Below, one piece after another: positions 9,667-18,251 of a stretch of DNA of 64,000 bases. The stretch spans positions 124,001 to 188,000 of the forward strand of contig NC_019678.1 in NCBI RefSeq assembly GCF_000316665.1. The letters are read 5' to 3'. How positions within the stretch are numbered: the first letter of the stretch is position 1; each line of letters opens with the position of its first letter. This DNA comes from Rivularia sp. PCC 7116. Its GTDB lineage: Bacteria; Cyanobacteriota; Cyanobacteriia; Cyanobacteriales; Nostocaceae. The notes beneath the pieces were generated by a model. It was not told the origin of the DNA. It ran no database searches and saw nothing but the letters and a program-made list of their open reading frames with translations. The position numbers and the translations under genes are program-made.

Positions 9667-10317
9667 ATGAAATTTGTAGCAATTATATTTTTTTCTTTTG
9701 GTGTATTGCTAATTTTGTTCGGAATATCTATTTCTACACCATTTTTATCGTGGGCGGGAAAAAGGTTCAATAGTTCAAACTCAAACTCTGTTAATTATAA
9801 ACAACCATCATCGATACGCATGACAAGTATGTTGATGGGTATTAGCTTCTTTATTTTTGGATTGTTTATTACTATTGCAAGTGCTACGCTTATAAGTTTT
9901 TGGAATGAGCCGTCTGATGATACATCTTTAAGAAAATCAGTACCACACTCAGTTCCAGCAACACCAAAAAGCTTTTCAAACCCTATGGTTGAAAGAAAAA
10001 AATCTTCAATTCCTAGTATTAAATATGAAAAAAAATCATTTGCTGGCGAATATGGATTAGATTGCCCGGAGAGTGCAAATGGTTTAAACATGCGTAAACA
10101 AGCTGGTTTAAATACAGAAATAACTACTGTAATTCCATGCGATGCAATTGGAATCAAAGATAAACAACAAAGATATTATCGAGACGGAGTAGAATGGTAT
10201 CTTGTCGAATATCAGCAAAAGATTGGCTGGGTTGCTGGAAAATATCTCAAACAGCAAGCTAATAAACCTAGCAAAATCAATAAATCTTCCCAGCGACTTG
10301 CAAAAAAAAGACCCTGA
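9667..10317 (+). CDS. Membrane-anchored SH3-domain protein
   Basis: Small membrane protein of unknown role. I chose the ATG at 9667 because a GAGGGG ribosome site lies about 9 bases upstream; the open frame extends back to a TTG at 9607 without such a site. Two hydrophobic helices lie at about residues 1-22 (FVAIIFFSFGVLLILFGISI) and 57-83 (MLMGISFFIFGLFITIASAT). A polar linker follows, then a C-terminal bacterial SH3-like domain (from EYGLDCPESANGLNMRK to VEYQQKIGWVAGKYL). Such domains often bind cell-wall peptides, so a periplasmic C-terminus is plausible. No operon partners. Confidence 0.65.
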   Translation: MKFVAIIFFSFGVLLILFGISISTPFLSWAGKRFNSSNSNSVNYKQPSSIRMTSMLMGISFFIFGLFITIASATLISFWNEPSDDTSLRKSVPHSVPATPKSFSNPMVERKKSSIPSIKYEKKSFAGEYGLDCPESANGLNMRKQAGLNTEITTVIPCDAIGIKDKQQRYYRDGVEWYLVEYQQKIGWVAGKYLKQQANKPSKINKSSQRLAKKRP

Positions 10318-10835
10318 CTTCCAGCCAGAGTCCTATCATGGTGCATCTACAATTTTTATATTCACTAAAGAAATTTTATTGTCCGTATACTCGGCTAAGA
10401 TGTTTTTATATTTTCAAGGAAAATTTATATAAAAAGCTTGATTATTAAAGTTTATCAAAATACAAGTATAGGTAAATACATATATTGAAAAAATATCAAA
10501 ATAAAGGCAAATTTACAAAAACTGATTATAATCGGGTGATAATTTTTAGGTTTTTTTAAGACATCTAAGATAAAGCATATATCAAGCTGTTGTGAGTTTA
10601 TTTGAAGCGAATTTATATAGGTAATAAAATCAATATTTTTCTAATTATAAAAAATAGCAATTAGAATATGAGCTTACAAATAACTTCTACTTAACAATAT
10701 GACTACTTTGATAAAACCATTTTTACGCATTTAGTAGCAGTCTAATTGCGCTTTTAGATGGATGTGAATCTAATCATCTGCGAGCTATAGATAAAGTAGA
10801 GAATAATTTAACATCTATCTATTGGTGTCTTAAGA
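10318..10835. other. Intergenic region without a gene
   Basis: About 520 bases of AT-rich sequence between the SH3 protein gene and the EcsC-like gene, both on the plus strand. No convincing hairpin or reading frame seen. Confidence 0.55.
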
Positions 10836-12107
10836 ATGTCAGATAAAGCCGAGCAGAAATCACTTCAAACACATCCTTCAGTTTCTGAGACAGAAGTTCA
10901 TATTCAACCCCAACCTCCAGAAAAAAATATAGCAACAGCAAAACAAAAAGATTCAAAAACGTCTCCTTTAGAATCTTTAATTAAAACCGTAGGTGAAGTA
11001 GGAGGAACAATTACCGACACAGCATTAGGGGTAGGAGTTGCAGTTAGTGGTAGTGCTTTAGAAGCTGGTTCGGCGGTAGTCTCAACTGTAGCCTCTGTAG
11101 GGGAAGTTGCAGCAAAACAAACTCACAAAATTATCGAACAAGCCACCGAAACAGCAGGACACGTAGTCAGTCACCTAACCGATAACTGGTTGATTCACAG
11201 ATTAGCTGGAGTTGTCAATTTAAATTGGCTTGTAGGTGCTAGCGAGAGCGTTGATTTAGTCAAAGCAGAAGCCGCAGTCAATCACTTAAAGCAAAAATAT
11301 CCTCACGAATCACCGACTCAACTTGCTCATCGCATCATGATGGACAAAGCAGTAAAAGCCGGTGGAATCGGTTTGACAACAAGTATTTTACCTGGTGCTG
11401 CTGCGGCATTATTAGCAGTTGACTTAGCAGCAACAACAGAATTGCAATCAGAAATGGTTTATCAAATTGCATCTATCTATGGGTTAGATTTACAAGATTC
11501 AGCCCGCAAAGGTGAAGTTTTAGCAATTTTTGGTTTGGGATTAGGGGGAGGACGTTTATTAAAAACAGCAGGATTGCGTTTATTAAGGAATATACCTTTT
11601 GCCGGTGCGGTGATTGGTGCAAGCGCTAATGCGACAATGATTTTTTCTTTAGGATATGCTGCTTGTCGATTTTACGAAACTAAGTTAAACGCATCAGAAT
11701 CTTTGAACAGCGAAGAAACAATAGCAAAATTACAGGAACAAAGTGAAAACTATCTACAAACTGCTATTGCTCAAGAAGCAGTAATGGATCAAATTTTAGT
11801 GCATATGATTTTGGCTAGTCATCCCAAACAAAATTGGTCAGAAATTCTACCGCAGCTAGAGGCATTAAACCTTAGTCCCGCATCCTTGGAAGCAATCGAG
11901 CAAAATATTCAATCTCCGCAACCTTTAGATAGCTTACTTAACCAATTAAATCGCGATTTCGCAGCACCTTTATTAGCTCAGTGTTATCGAATTGCCAAAT
12001 TAAACCACGAAACAACCCCAGTAGAACAAAGTATAATCAACGCTATTATTAGTCAATTTGATATTGATTCAAATTCAATTGAGACAACAGTAACTAATCA
12101 GTCATAA
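10836..12107 (+). CDS. EcsC/DUF697-like membrane-associated protein
   Basis: A 423-residue protein with an Ala/Gly-rich core resembling EcsC or DUF697-type proteins: ILPGAAAALLAVDLAATTEL (about residues 188-207) then YQIASIYGLDL and a glycine-rich IFGLGLGGGRLL, then IPFAGAVIGASANATMIFSLGYAACRFYE. These amphipathic and hydrophobic helices suggest peripheral or integral membrane association. The first 60 residues are polar and Gln/Pro-rich, and the last 130 are helical without known motifs. It lies alone upstream of pepA with about 195 bases between. EcsC family function is poorly known, so no activity is assigned. Confidence 0.5.
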   Translation: MSDKAEQKSLQTHPSVSETEVHIQPQPPEKNIATAKQKDSKTSPLESLIKTVGEVGGTITDTALGVGVAVSGSALEAGSAVVSTVASVGEVAAKQTHKIIEQATETAGHVVSHLTDNWLIHRLAGVVNLNWLVGASESVDLVKAEAAVNHLKQKYPHESPTQLAHRIMMDKAVKAGGIGLTTSILPGAAAALLAVDLAATTELQSEMVYQIASIYGLDLQDSARKGEVLAIFGLGLGGGRLLKTAGLRLLRNIPFAGAVIGASANATMIFSLGYAACRFYETKLNASESLNSEETIAKLQEQSENYLQTAIAQEAVMDQILVHMILASHPKQNWSEILPQLEALNLSPASLEAIEQNIQSPQPLDSLLNQLNRDFAAPLLAQCYRIAKLNHETTPVEQSIINAIISQFDIDSNSIETTVTNQS

Positions 12108-12302
12108 ATTGGTTATTGGGCATCTAGCATTGGATGTAGGAAAAAAGAAATGGGGAGAGAAGTAGAAAAAGGGACAAAAAGAAATTAATGACTAACTTGC
12201 TACTTGCTACTTATTATTCTTAACTCCTAGCTCCTAATCTGTAGTACAAAGCGCGAATTTTGAGCAATACTGGTACAAGTAAAGTCACTTGTTGGATACG
12301 AA

Positions 12303-13778
12303 ATGGAAATTCGAGCGAGTAATACACCGCTTTCAGATTGGTCTGGGGATGCTTTAGCCGTAGGATTATTTGAAGATGGGGTAGAGTTAAATGGCGATTT
12401 GGCTGCTTTGGATAAAAAGTTAGCTGGTAGCTTAAAAGAATTAATAGAAGACGAAGAATTTAAAGGAAAACCTAACAGTACTGCCTTTACTCGCTTAAGT
12501 GGTGGTAATTCTATTCGTAAAGTTATCTTAGTAGGCTTGGGTAAAGCCGATTCTTTTAATGCTGAAAGTTTACGACGTGCGGCTGCTGCGGCTGGAAAGT
12601 TAGCTAAAAAGCAAAAGTGCAAGACTTTAGGTATTAGCTTGCCTATTTGGAATGATGATAGCGCTCAAGCTGCACAGGCAATAGCTGAAGGCGTACAACT
12701 AGCGCTTTATCAAGATAATCGTTTCAAATCGGAGCCAGAAGAAAAAGAAACACAAGTAGAAACTATAGATTTAATCGGATTCGGCGGACAAGATGCTGCC
12801 GTAACCCGCGCTAATCAGATAGTTTCAGGAGTCATGCTGGCACGGGAATTAGTTGCAGCCCCAGCAAATGAGTTAACCCCAGTAACAATGGCGGAAATTG
12901 CTCAAGATATTGCTTCCGAACATGGTTTAGAAATAGAAATTCTTGAAAGAGAAGAGTGTGAAAAGTTAGGCATGGGTGCTTTTTTAGGAGTAGCTTTAGC
13001 TTCCGATTTACCACCAAAATTTATTCACATTACTTATAAACCTCAAGGTACACCCAAACGCAAACTGGCAATTGTTGGCAAAGGTTTAACTTTTGATTCT
13101 GGTGGCTTAAATATCAAAGGTGCTGGTAGCGGTATTGAAACCATGAAAATGGATATGGGGGGTGCTGCGGCTACTTTAGGTGCTGCCAAAGCAATTGGGC
13201 AGCTCAAGCCAGATGTAGAAGTTCACTTTATTTCTGCCGCTACTGAAAACATGATTAGCGGACATGCAATGCATCCCGGCGATGTCCTTAAAGCTTCTAA
13301 CGGTAAAACTATCGAAGTTAATAACACTGACGCTGAAGGGCGTTTAACTTTGGCTGATGCGTTAGTATTTGCTGATAAATTGGGATTAGATGCCATTGTA
13401 GATTTAGCAACTTTGACAGGAGCCTGTATTGTTGCTTTAGGAAATGAAATTGCAGGTTTATTTACCCCTAACGATGAATTAGCATCCGAATTACAAAAAG
13501 CTTCCGAAAGTGCTGGAGAGAAATTCTGGCGGATGCCAATGGAAGATAAATATTTTGAAGGTTTAAAGTCTGGTATTGCCGATATGAAAAATACCGGGCC
13601 TCGTGCTGGTGGTTCGATTACTGCATCTCTGTTTTTAAAGCAGTTTGTCAAAGATACTCCTGCTTGGGCGCATTTAGACGTTGCAGGACCAGTTTGGACG
13701 GATAAGGAAAATGGCTATCATCCTTCTGGGGCAACTGGTTTCGGCGTGCGGACTTTAGTTAATTGGGTTCTTAGCTGA
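12303..13778 (+). CDS. pepA: Leucyl aminopeptidase (M17)
   Basis: Cytosolic di-metal aminopeptidase that releases N-terminal residues during peptide turnover. The C-terminal catalytic domain is complete: metal and substrate ligands K260 and D265 in KGLTFDSGG, and the family signature [14 protein letters not shown] with D343 and E345. The less conserved N-terminal macro-like domain spans residues 1-160. Length 491 is standard. The start ATG at 12303 follows a GGATACGAA stretch, and [18 protein letters not shown] is the usual cyanobacterial beginning. The gene is closed by a hairpin at 13797-13820. Confidence 0.95.
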   Translation: MEIRASNTPLSDWSGDALAVGLFEDGVELNGDLAALDKKLAGSLKELIEDEEFKGKPNSTAFTRLSGGNSIRKVILVGLGKADSFNAESLRRAAAAAGKLAKKQKCKTLGISLPIWNDDSAQAAQAIAEGVQLALYQDNRFKSEPEEKETQVETIDLIGFGGQDAAVTRANQIVSGVMLARELVAAPANELTPVTMAEIAQDIASEHGLEIEILEREECEKLGMGAFLGVALASDLPPKFIHITYKPQGTPKRKLAIVGKGLTFDSGGLNIKGAGSGIETMKMDMGGAAATLGAAKAIGQLKPDVEVHFISAATENMISGHAMHPGDVLKASNGKTIEVNNTDAEGRLTLADALVFADKLGLDAIVDLATLTGACIVALGNEIAGLFTPNDELASELQKASESAGEKFWRMPMEDKYFEGLKSGIADMKNTGPRAGGSITASLFLKQFVKDTPAWAHLDVAGPVWTDKENGYHPSGATGFGVRTLVNWVLS

Positions 13779-13796
13779 TAGTTTAATTAGTTTTTT

Positions 13797-13823
13797 AGGT
13801 GGGCATTTATTTGTCCACCTTTG
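13797..13823 (+). terminator. Hairpin terminator after pepA
   Basis: Stem AGGTGGGCA / TGTCCACCT (nine pairs, one G-U) with a short TTTAT-type loop and a TTT tail, 18 bases past the pepA stop. A near-identical hairpin follows the GH57 gene at 41145. Confidence 0.75.
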
Positions 13824-13876
13824 ATTTATTTTGAACCGATTAAAAATCCTCGGTAGAGAGAACCTCCTTAAAAACA

Positions 13877-13898
13877 TTCCCAACTCAGAGGCTGGGAA
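13877..13898. repeat. Small palindrome between convergent pepA and LOG genes
   Basis: Near-palindrome TTCCCAACT ... GCTGGGAA with a CAGAG centre. It lies between convergent genes in a stretch that also holds heptamer repeats, and looks like a dispersed repeat rather than a gene-specific terminator. Confidence 0.45.
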
Positions 13899-13993
13899 CG
13901 ATTCAAAAAGTTGAAGAATTGTATTTTTGATTAGAGATTACTTATTTCTTGATCTGTGCAGATGGGCTTCCTTGTTGTAGCCCTAGAAATTAC

Positions 13994-14028
13994 TCCCTAT
14001 GCCCAATTCCCAATGCCCAATTCCCAAA
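13994..14028. repeat. Heptamer tandem repeat (five units)
   Basis: Five adjacent seven-base units: TCCCTAT, GCCCAAT, TCCCAAT, GCCCAAT, TCCCAAA. They end next to the stop codon of the LOG-family gene. This is an STRR-type array. Confidence 0.8.
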
Positions 14029-14029
14029 T

Positions 14030-15112
14030 TTACTTCCTTTCCGGATGTTTGGCATCTTCCACTGAAGGATGCCCCATTTGATTAATTACTGCAATCATCT
14101 GATACAAGCGTCCTAAATCCTTTTGATTAAAATACAAAAGCAAACGTGGCAATCCAACGGCTTCGTCAGCTCCTTCTTGTGGTAAAGCCTGACTCTTCTC
14201 AATTTTTCCTTTGACCAAAATATCGCTGAATTCTCTATTTAGCTTGTCCAATTCAGCATCAGATAAATCCGAATTTAAGCGAATCACTAGGCGATCGCCT
14301 ACGTAACGGCTGGAGTGATAAACTTTGTAAAAATAGGTTATGGCGTTACAAGCAACTTGGAGATTATCCGTAACAGTATATAAACTCGGGTCTTCGGGAC
14401 TTACTAACCCTTTTGCGACTAACTGCTTATCAATATACTCGCTCCAAGATTTCCAGTAATCGCCACCGGGATGATCGATCAAAATCAATGGAACTGGGCC
14501 AAATTTACCAGTCTGACTCAAAGTCATGCACTCGAATGCTTCATCTTGAGTGCCAAAACCACCGGGGAATAAAGCAACAGCATCACTTTCTTTAAGCAAA
14601 AATAACTTGCGGGTAAAGAAATATTTGAAGTGAATTAGCTTGTCATCGCCCTCAATAATTGGGTTGGCTTCTTGTTCAAACGGCAATTCTATATTCAAAC
14701 CAAAGGAATTTTCCCTTCCAGCACCTTCATGTCCGGCGTGCATTATTCCGCCACCGCCACCAGTAATCACCATGAATCCCAACTCAGATACACAGCGACC
14801 AAAATCTTTTGCCATTTCATAGTCAGGTGTATCTGGCGATAAACGTGCCGAACCAAATATGGTAACTTTACGAACGTGACGATAAGTATGAAACAACTGG
14901 AAACCCCGCTCCATATCCGCCAGAGATGACGATAATATTTTCCAATCTAAGCGGTCGATTTCATCGCCAGCAAGTCGCAATACTGTATTTAAAGTCTGTT
15001 CTATGTATTTCTGATTCTTTAACTTAGGTAATTTTTCGATTAACTCCAGGATATCTGTTTGAAGATGCTCTGATGTATAAAAATCATTAAAGGTCATGAC
15101 AGGTGATGCCAA
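14030..15112 (-). CDS. LOG-family Rossmann-fold protein
   Basis: Member of the LOG (TIGR00730-like) family, once mislabelled lysine decarboxylase. LOG enzymes release cytokinin bases or other nucleobases from nucleoside monophosphates. The nucleotide-binding motif TGGGGGIMHAGHEGAG lies at 117-132 and the signature PGGFGTQDE at 183-191. At 360 residues it is longer than the compact 180-220-residue LOGs, with about 80 extra N-terminal helical residues and a C-terminal extension after residue 290. Substrate in cyanobacteria is unproven. It has its own transcription unit and is convergent with pepA. Confidence 0.85.
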   Translation of the reverse strand: MASPVMTFNDFYTSEHLQTDILELIEKLPKLKNQKYIEQTLNTVLRLAGDEIDRLDWKILSSSLADMERGFQLFHTYRHVRKVTIFGSARLSPDTPDYEMAKDFGRCVSELGFMVITGGGGGIMHAGHEGAGRENSFGLNIELPFEQEANPIIEGDDKLIHFKYFFTRKLFLLKESDAVALFPGGFGTQDEAFECMTLSQTGKFGPVPLILIDHPGGDYWKSWSEYIDKQLVAKGLVSPEDPSLYTVTDNLQVACNAITYFYKVYHSSRYVGDRLVIRLNSDLSDAELDKLNREFSDILVKGKIEKSQALPQEGADEAVGLPRLLLYFNQKDLGRLYQMIAVINQMGHPSVEDAKHPERK

Positions 15113-15663
15113 AATAACATTATAATTTACTAAAATCGCGTGCAGAGTATGTTCGCCGCTCGTAGGGGCGTATAGTCCACAATCTATTATTTTTAACTCC
15201 TAATGCCTTTTAAGGGGATGGTATTTTCACCTATTAATCAATATTTCGCAATATTAAAATTATAAGTATCAGCAAATAATCAACTTAATAGATGTAAATA
15301 AGTATCAAAAAAGTAGAGTTACCGGTTCGCATTAAAAAGCACCTCTGGTTAACATAACCAAGGCGAGTAAGTACGCTTGTAGTCGCCAACTTTTACTGCT
15401 GGAGTAATCTTTTATTGATATAGATTTTTATTCAAAATATAAAACCGACGTATATTGGTACGTCTGTATCTATACTAATATTTTGTAGCTCCAAAAGTTG
15501 CATTTTAAACTTAACTCAATTTGTATCACCCGTGCAAGCAAAAAAGTAGCTTGATTGGAAGTCATCGGAAAATTGTCCGCTTCATTTGTTTACTTACATA
15601 AGAATCCCCGTCCTGGAGCGGGCGAGGAGGCTTTAACAGCATCAAATTTGAGTCGTAACCTAG
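15113..15663. other. Intergenic region without a gene
   Basis: About 550 bases between the LOG gene and the DUF4335 gene, both on the minus strand. It holds GC-rich scraps resembling dispersed repeats (around 15140-15175 and 15605-15635) but no coding sequence that I can support. Confidence 0.5.
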
Positions 15664-17325
15664 CTAGTCTGTCTCTGGAAAAACTTGTACTTTACCATTA
15701 GGTCTAAGTACTGCACGAACTCTTACATTTTGTCCGTTGCGACTAGAAGAAACGAAAGGTTGACCAATTTCTGGAATCCCAGCACGATCGACGTTATCTC
15801 TTGCAGCTTTTGTTAAAGGAAGAATTTGTTCGAGTGCACCATCAACACCTACTGTCAAGCTGTACTGTAAAGGCTGTTTTAATCCCCTAGGCGGTTGCCA
15901 GCGTTTTCTAAGATAATTTCTAACTTGTGTGACCTGATTGGTATCGAATAATGTTTCGCTATTTGCTGCAGCTGTTGTTGCAGATGATTTTCCAGCGTTA
16001 TTTGTTGCCGAAGCAGGTCGATTTTCTCTTAATTGTGCTGCCAAATCGTTACTAGATTTGGGCAGGTTTGTAAGTAAACTTCCTTGATTATTCCGAATTT
16101 GAGGAATTGTGTTGGCTGGTTTTGAAGGAATAACAGGAGCTTTAGGAGTAGATGGATTCGTCAATGACGGTAAACTAGTTGTTGGCAAACTTGTAGATGG
16201 TAAACTAGTTCTACTTTTCGGAAGTGATGCTGAACTATTTGCTCCAAGATTAGGCTTTGTGGCAATTCCCCCATTCGTTCTTGCAGATGAAGGATTTGGA
16301 GAAATAGATAAAGTTTGTCCTCCAGCTTGTGGTTTTGTTGTTGCACTATTACCAAAACTATTGTTACCTAATGGAGGCAGAGGAATGCTCGATAAACTAC
16401 CTGATGGTTGTGTAGAAGCAGAAGGAAAAGTAGTACTAGGTTTTTGCGGAGCTGCTAAATTTGGAGCGGCAGATGCTAAAGGACTTGGTAAAGATGTATT
16501 GGGGATGTTTAAACCCGTCCCTAAAGTCGGTAACTGTGATACGTCAGGCGAAGGATTAGCTAATGAGGTTGGAACAGTTAGCGGCGTTAAGGAACCTTTT
16601 GAAGCCGCATCATTACCAATATCTTTATTTGCTGTGGCTACAGTCTCACCAGTCTTGTTTTTCTCTCGCAGACGGTTAGCATACTGATAGGTAAATGGCA
16701 TTAAACCCAAACCCAATACCAGTACAGCAGCAACAGGTGCCCAAGCAGGTACAGCAAAACTGTTTCTACGCGGTTGAGTTTCAGTAGGTAAAGCAACAAC
16801 ATCAGCTATATACTCATCCAAAGCTGTTGCTAGATCGAACAATTGTAGCAAACCCAATTGAATTGAAGGACCTGTAGCCTGGTTCCCTAAAGGACCAAGA
16901 AACAGTTGGTGAGTTAAATTACTGCTTGGTTGTAAATAAATACTTCCCCTGTTCGCAAATTGGTTTCTAAGGTTAGCAGCATCTTGTTCTAAATTAGAAA
17001 CATCATCTAATGACTTAGGAAATGGAGTTTTACTCGCCGATGGAGCTTTAATTCTCGAATCCCAGAAATTTTCAGGAGACTGTTGCAAAATTTCTTGCAC
17101 GTAACCTGATACTGCTGTATATAAAGCTTCTAACTGGTCCCGGTCGCCTTGGACTACAACTTTTTCGTCTTCTGGCTGTCGCGGATCGTCAAAACGAAGA
17201 TTAAACCTAACCTGCTTGAGAACGGATTTACCCATCCAACGCGACAAAGGAGAACTTTGCGCCAAAACTTCTAACGTGCAGGTAGGCGGCGTATACCGAC
17301 GAATCACTGAATTTGATAGAGGCAT
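15664..17325 (-). CDS. DUF4335-domain membrane protein
   Basis: Cyanobacterial protein of unknown role. The N-terminal about 180 residues are DUF4335 (beginning MPLSNSVIRRYTPPTCTLEV, with RFNLRFDDPR). One transmembrane helix (VPAWAPVAAVLVLGLGLMPF) lies at about 198-217. A long Ser/Thr/Pro/Asn-rich linker (about 220-455) follows. A C-terminal globular part (LRKRWQPPRGLKQPLQYSL onward) looks like a TonB-like or small alpha/beta domain. The layout suggests a cytoplasmic N-terminus and a cell-wall-spanning linker. It follows the DUF3038 gene by 24 bases, a pairing usual in cyanobacteria, so the two probably act together. Confidence 0.8.
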   Translation of the reverse strand: MPLSNSVIRRYTPPTCTLEVLAQSSPLSRWMGKSVLKQVRFNLRFDDPRQPEDEKVVVQGDRDQLEALYTAVSGYVQEILQQSPENFWDSRIKAPSASKTPFPKSLDDVSNLEQDAANLRNQFANRGSIYLQPSSNLTHQLFLGPLGNQATGPSIQLGLLQLFDLATALDEYIADVVALPTETQPRRNSFAVPAWAPVAAVLVLGLGLMPFTYQYANRLREKNKTGETVATANKDIGNDAASKGSLTPLTVPTSLANPSPDVSQLPTLGTGLNIPNTSLPSPLASAAPNLAAPQKPSTTFPSASTQPSGSLSSIPLPPLGNNSFGNSATTKPQAGGQTLSISPNPSSARTNGGIATKPNLGANSSASLPKSRTSLPSTSLPTTSLPSLTNPSTPKAPVIPSKPANTIPQIRNNQGSLLTNLPKSSNDLAAQLRENRPASATNNAGKSSATTAAANSETLFDTNQVTQVRNYLRKRWQPPRGLKQPLQYSLTVGVDGALEQILPLTKAARDNVDRAGIPEIGQPFVSSSRNGQNVRVRAVLRPNGKVQVFPETD

Positions 17326-17349
17326 GGCAGTAAATGCGTCTTGGACATT

Positions 17350-17955
17350 TTAAAATTTTGTAGAACGGTCTATAAGTGCTAGCCAGAGACGGCGATGTCC
17401 ACCGGAACCACTGTAAAAAACTAAATCTATTAGTAATTTGAGTGCCAAGTTGGTGAGTATATCTGTGGAGATTTTCTCATCATCTTCCATCCGCTCTTGA
17501 TAAGTGTTGCAGAAAGCATCGATGTAATCTCCTAATAAAGCAGAGTAATGAGGTTCGCGGTTATTTTGAGCATTTTGCTCCAACAAGTCCACAGCACGAC
17601 GAATTAACTCTTGATGCTGTCTGGCAAGATAGCAAGTAATCAAAACTAACGAACGAGCTTCTTCTACATCTAATTTTTTTCTGCCTCCCTGACCTTTGCG
17701 TATGGGATTAGACTGGCGCAATCGCCACAGCGCCACCCGGTCTGGCACTCTTGATTCTAAATTCAGATTAATCGCCGCTGAAAGCATTGCCTCGGAACCG
17801 ATTCCTGTCAAAGCTTCTAGCGCCAACAAAACCAGGTCAATTTGGGCTTTAATATCGTCCCATTGAATGGATGTCGGGGCGGCAATATTAGTTAAATCCT
17901 CCCACTGGGAACTAATAGTGGGTGAATCGCCAGCAGAGTGCATAACTTTAAGCAT
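17350..17955 (-). CDS. DUF3038-domain protein
   Basis: A 201-residue, mostly helical cytoplasmic protein matching cyanobacterial DUF3038: IQWDDIKAQIDLVLLALEAL, then RVALWRLRQSNPIRKGQGGR, then EEARSLVLITCYLARQHQEL. No catalytic motif is evident. It is first in a two-gene operon with the DUF4335 membrane protein 24 bases downstream. A start at the second methionine (residue 5) is also possible. Function unknown. Confidence 0.8.
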   Translation of the reverse strand: MLKVMHSAGDSPTISSQWEDLTNIAAPTSIQWDDIKAQIDLVLLALEALTGIGSEAMLSAAINLNLESRVPDRVALWRLRQSNPIRKGQGGRKKLDVEEARSLVLITCYLARQHQELIRRAVDLLEQNAQNNREPHYSALLGDYIDAFCNTYQERMEDDEKISTDILTNLALKLLIDLVFYSGSGGHRRLWLALIDRSTKF

Positions 17956-18149
17956 AGGTGATCGGGCTGGTATGGACTGTTGCTGTTACCCATTTTGAAA
18001 CCAGACTTTCAACATTTTATATTGGTTTCCGCAAGCAATAGCAAAAAGTTCGCAATATGGCAAGCTTTCTACCTGATTTCAATCAACAGCAATTTGTCTT
18101 TTACCTACTTTAGATTCAATTTCTATTTTGTCAAAGGGAATTTTTATTT

Positions 18150-18163
18150 GGGCATTGGGCATT
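18150..18163. repeat. Heptamer repeat (two units)
   Basis: Two copies of GGGCATT in tandem in the spacer between the mutS2 stop and the DUF3038 start region. The same unit type as the array at 13994. Confidence 0.55.
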
Positions 18164-18251
18164 GGAGTACAAAGGAAAATAAATGAGTAACTGAAGACAG
18201 TTGCTAGGGCTACTCAATACTTTCTACTCCTAATTATTACCCGATGTCCGT

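Noticed and set aside
16109-16687. 192-codon frame opposite the DUF4335 gene
   Set aside because: It is the antisense of the Ser/Pro-rich linker; Gly/Val/Leu-rich low complexity results from the linker codons.
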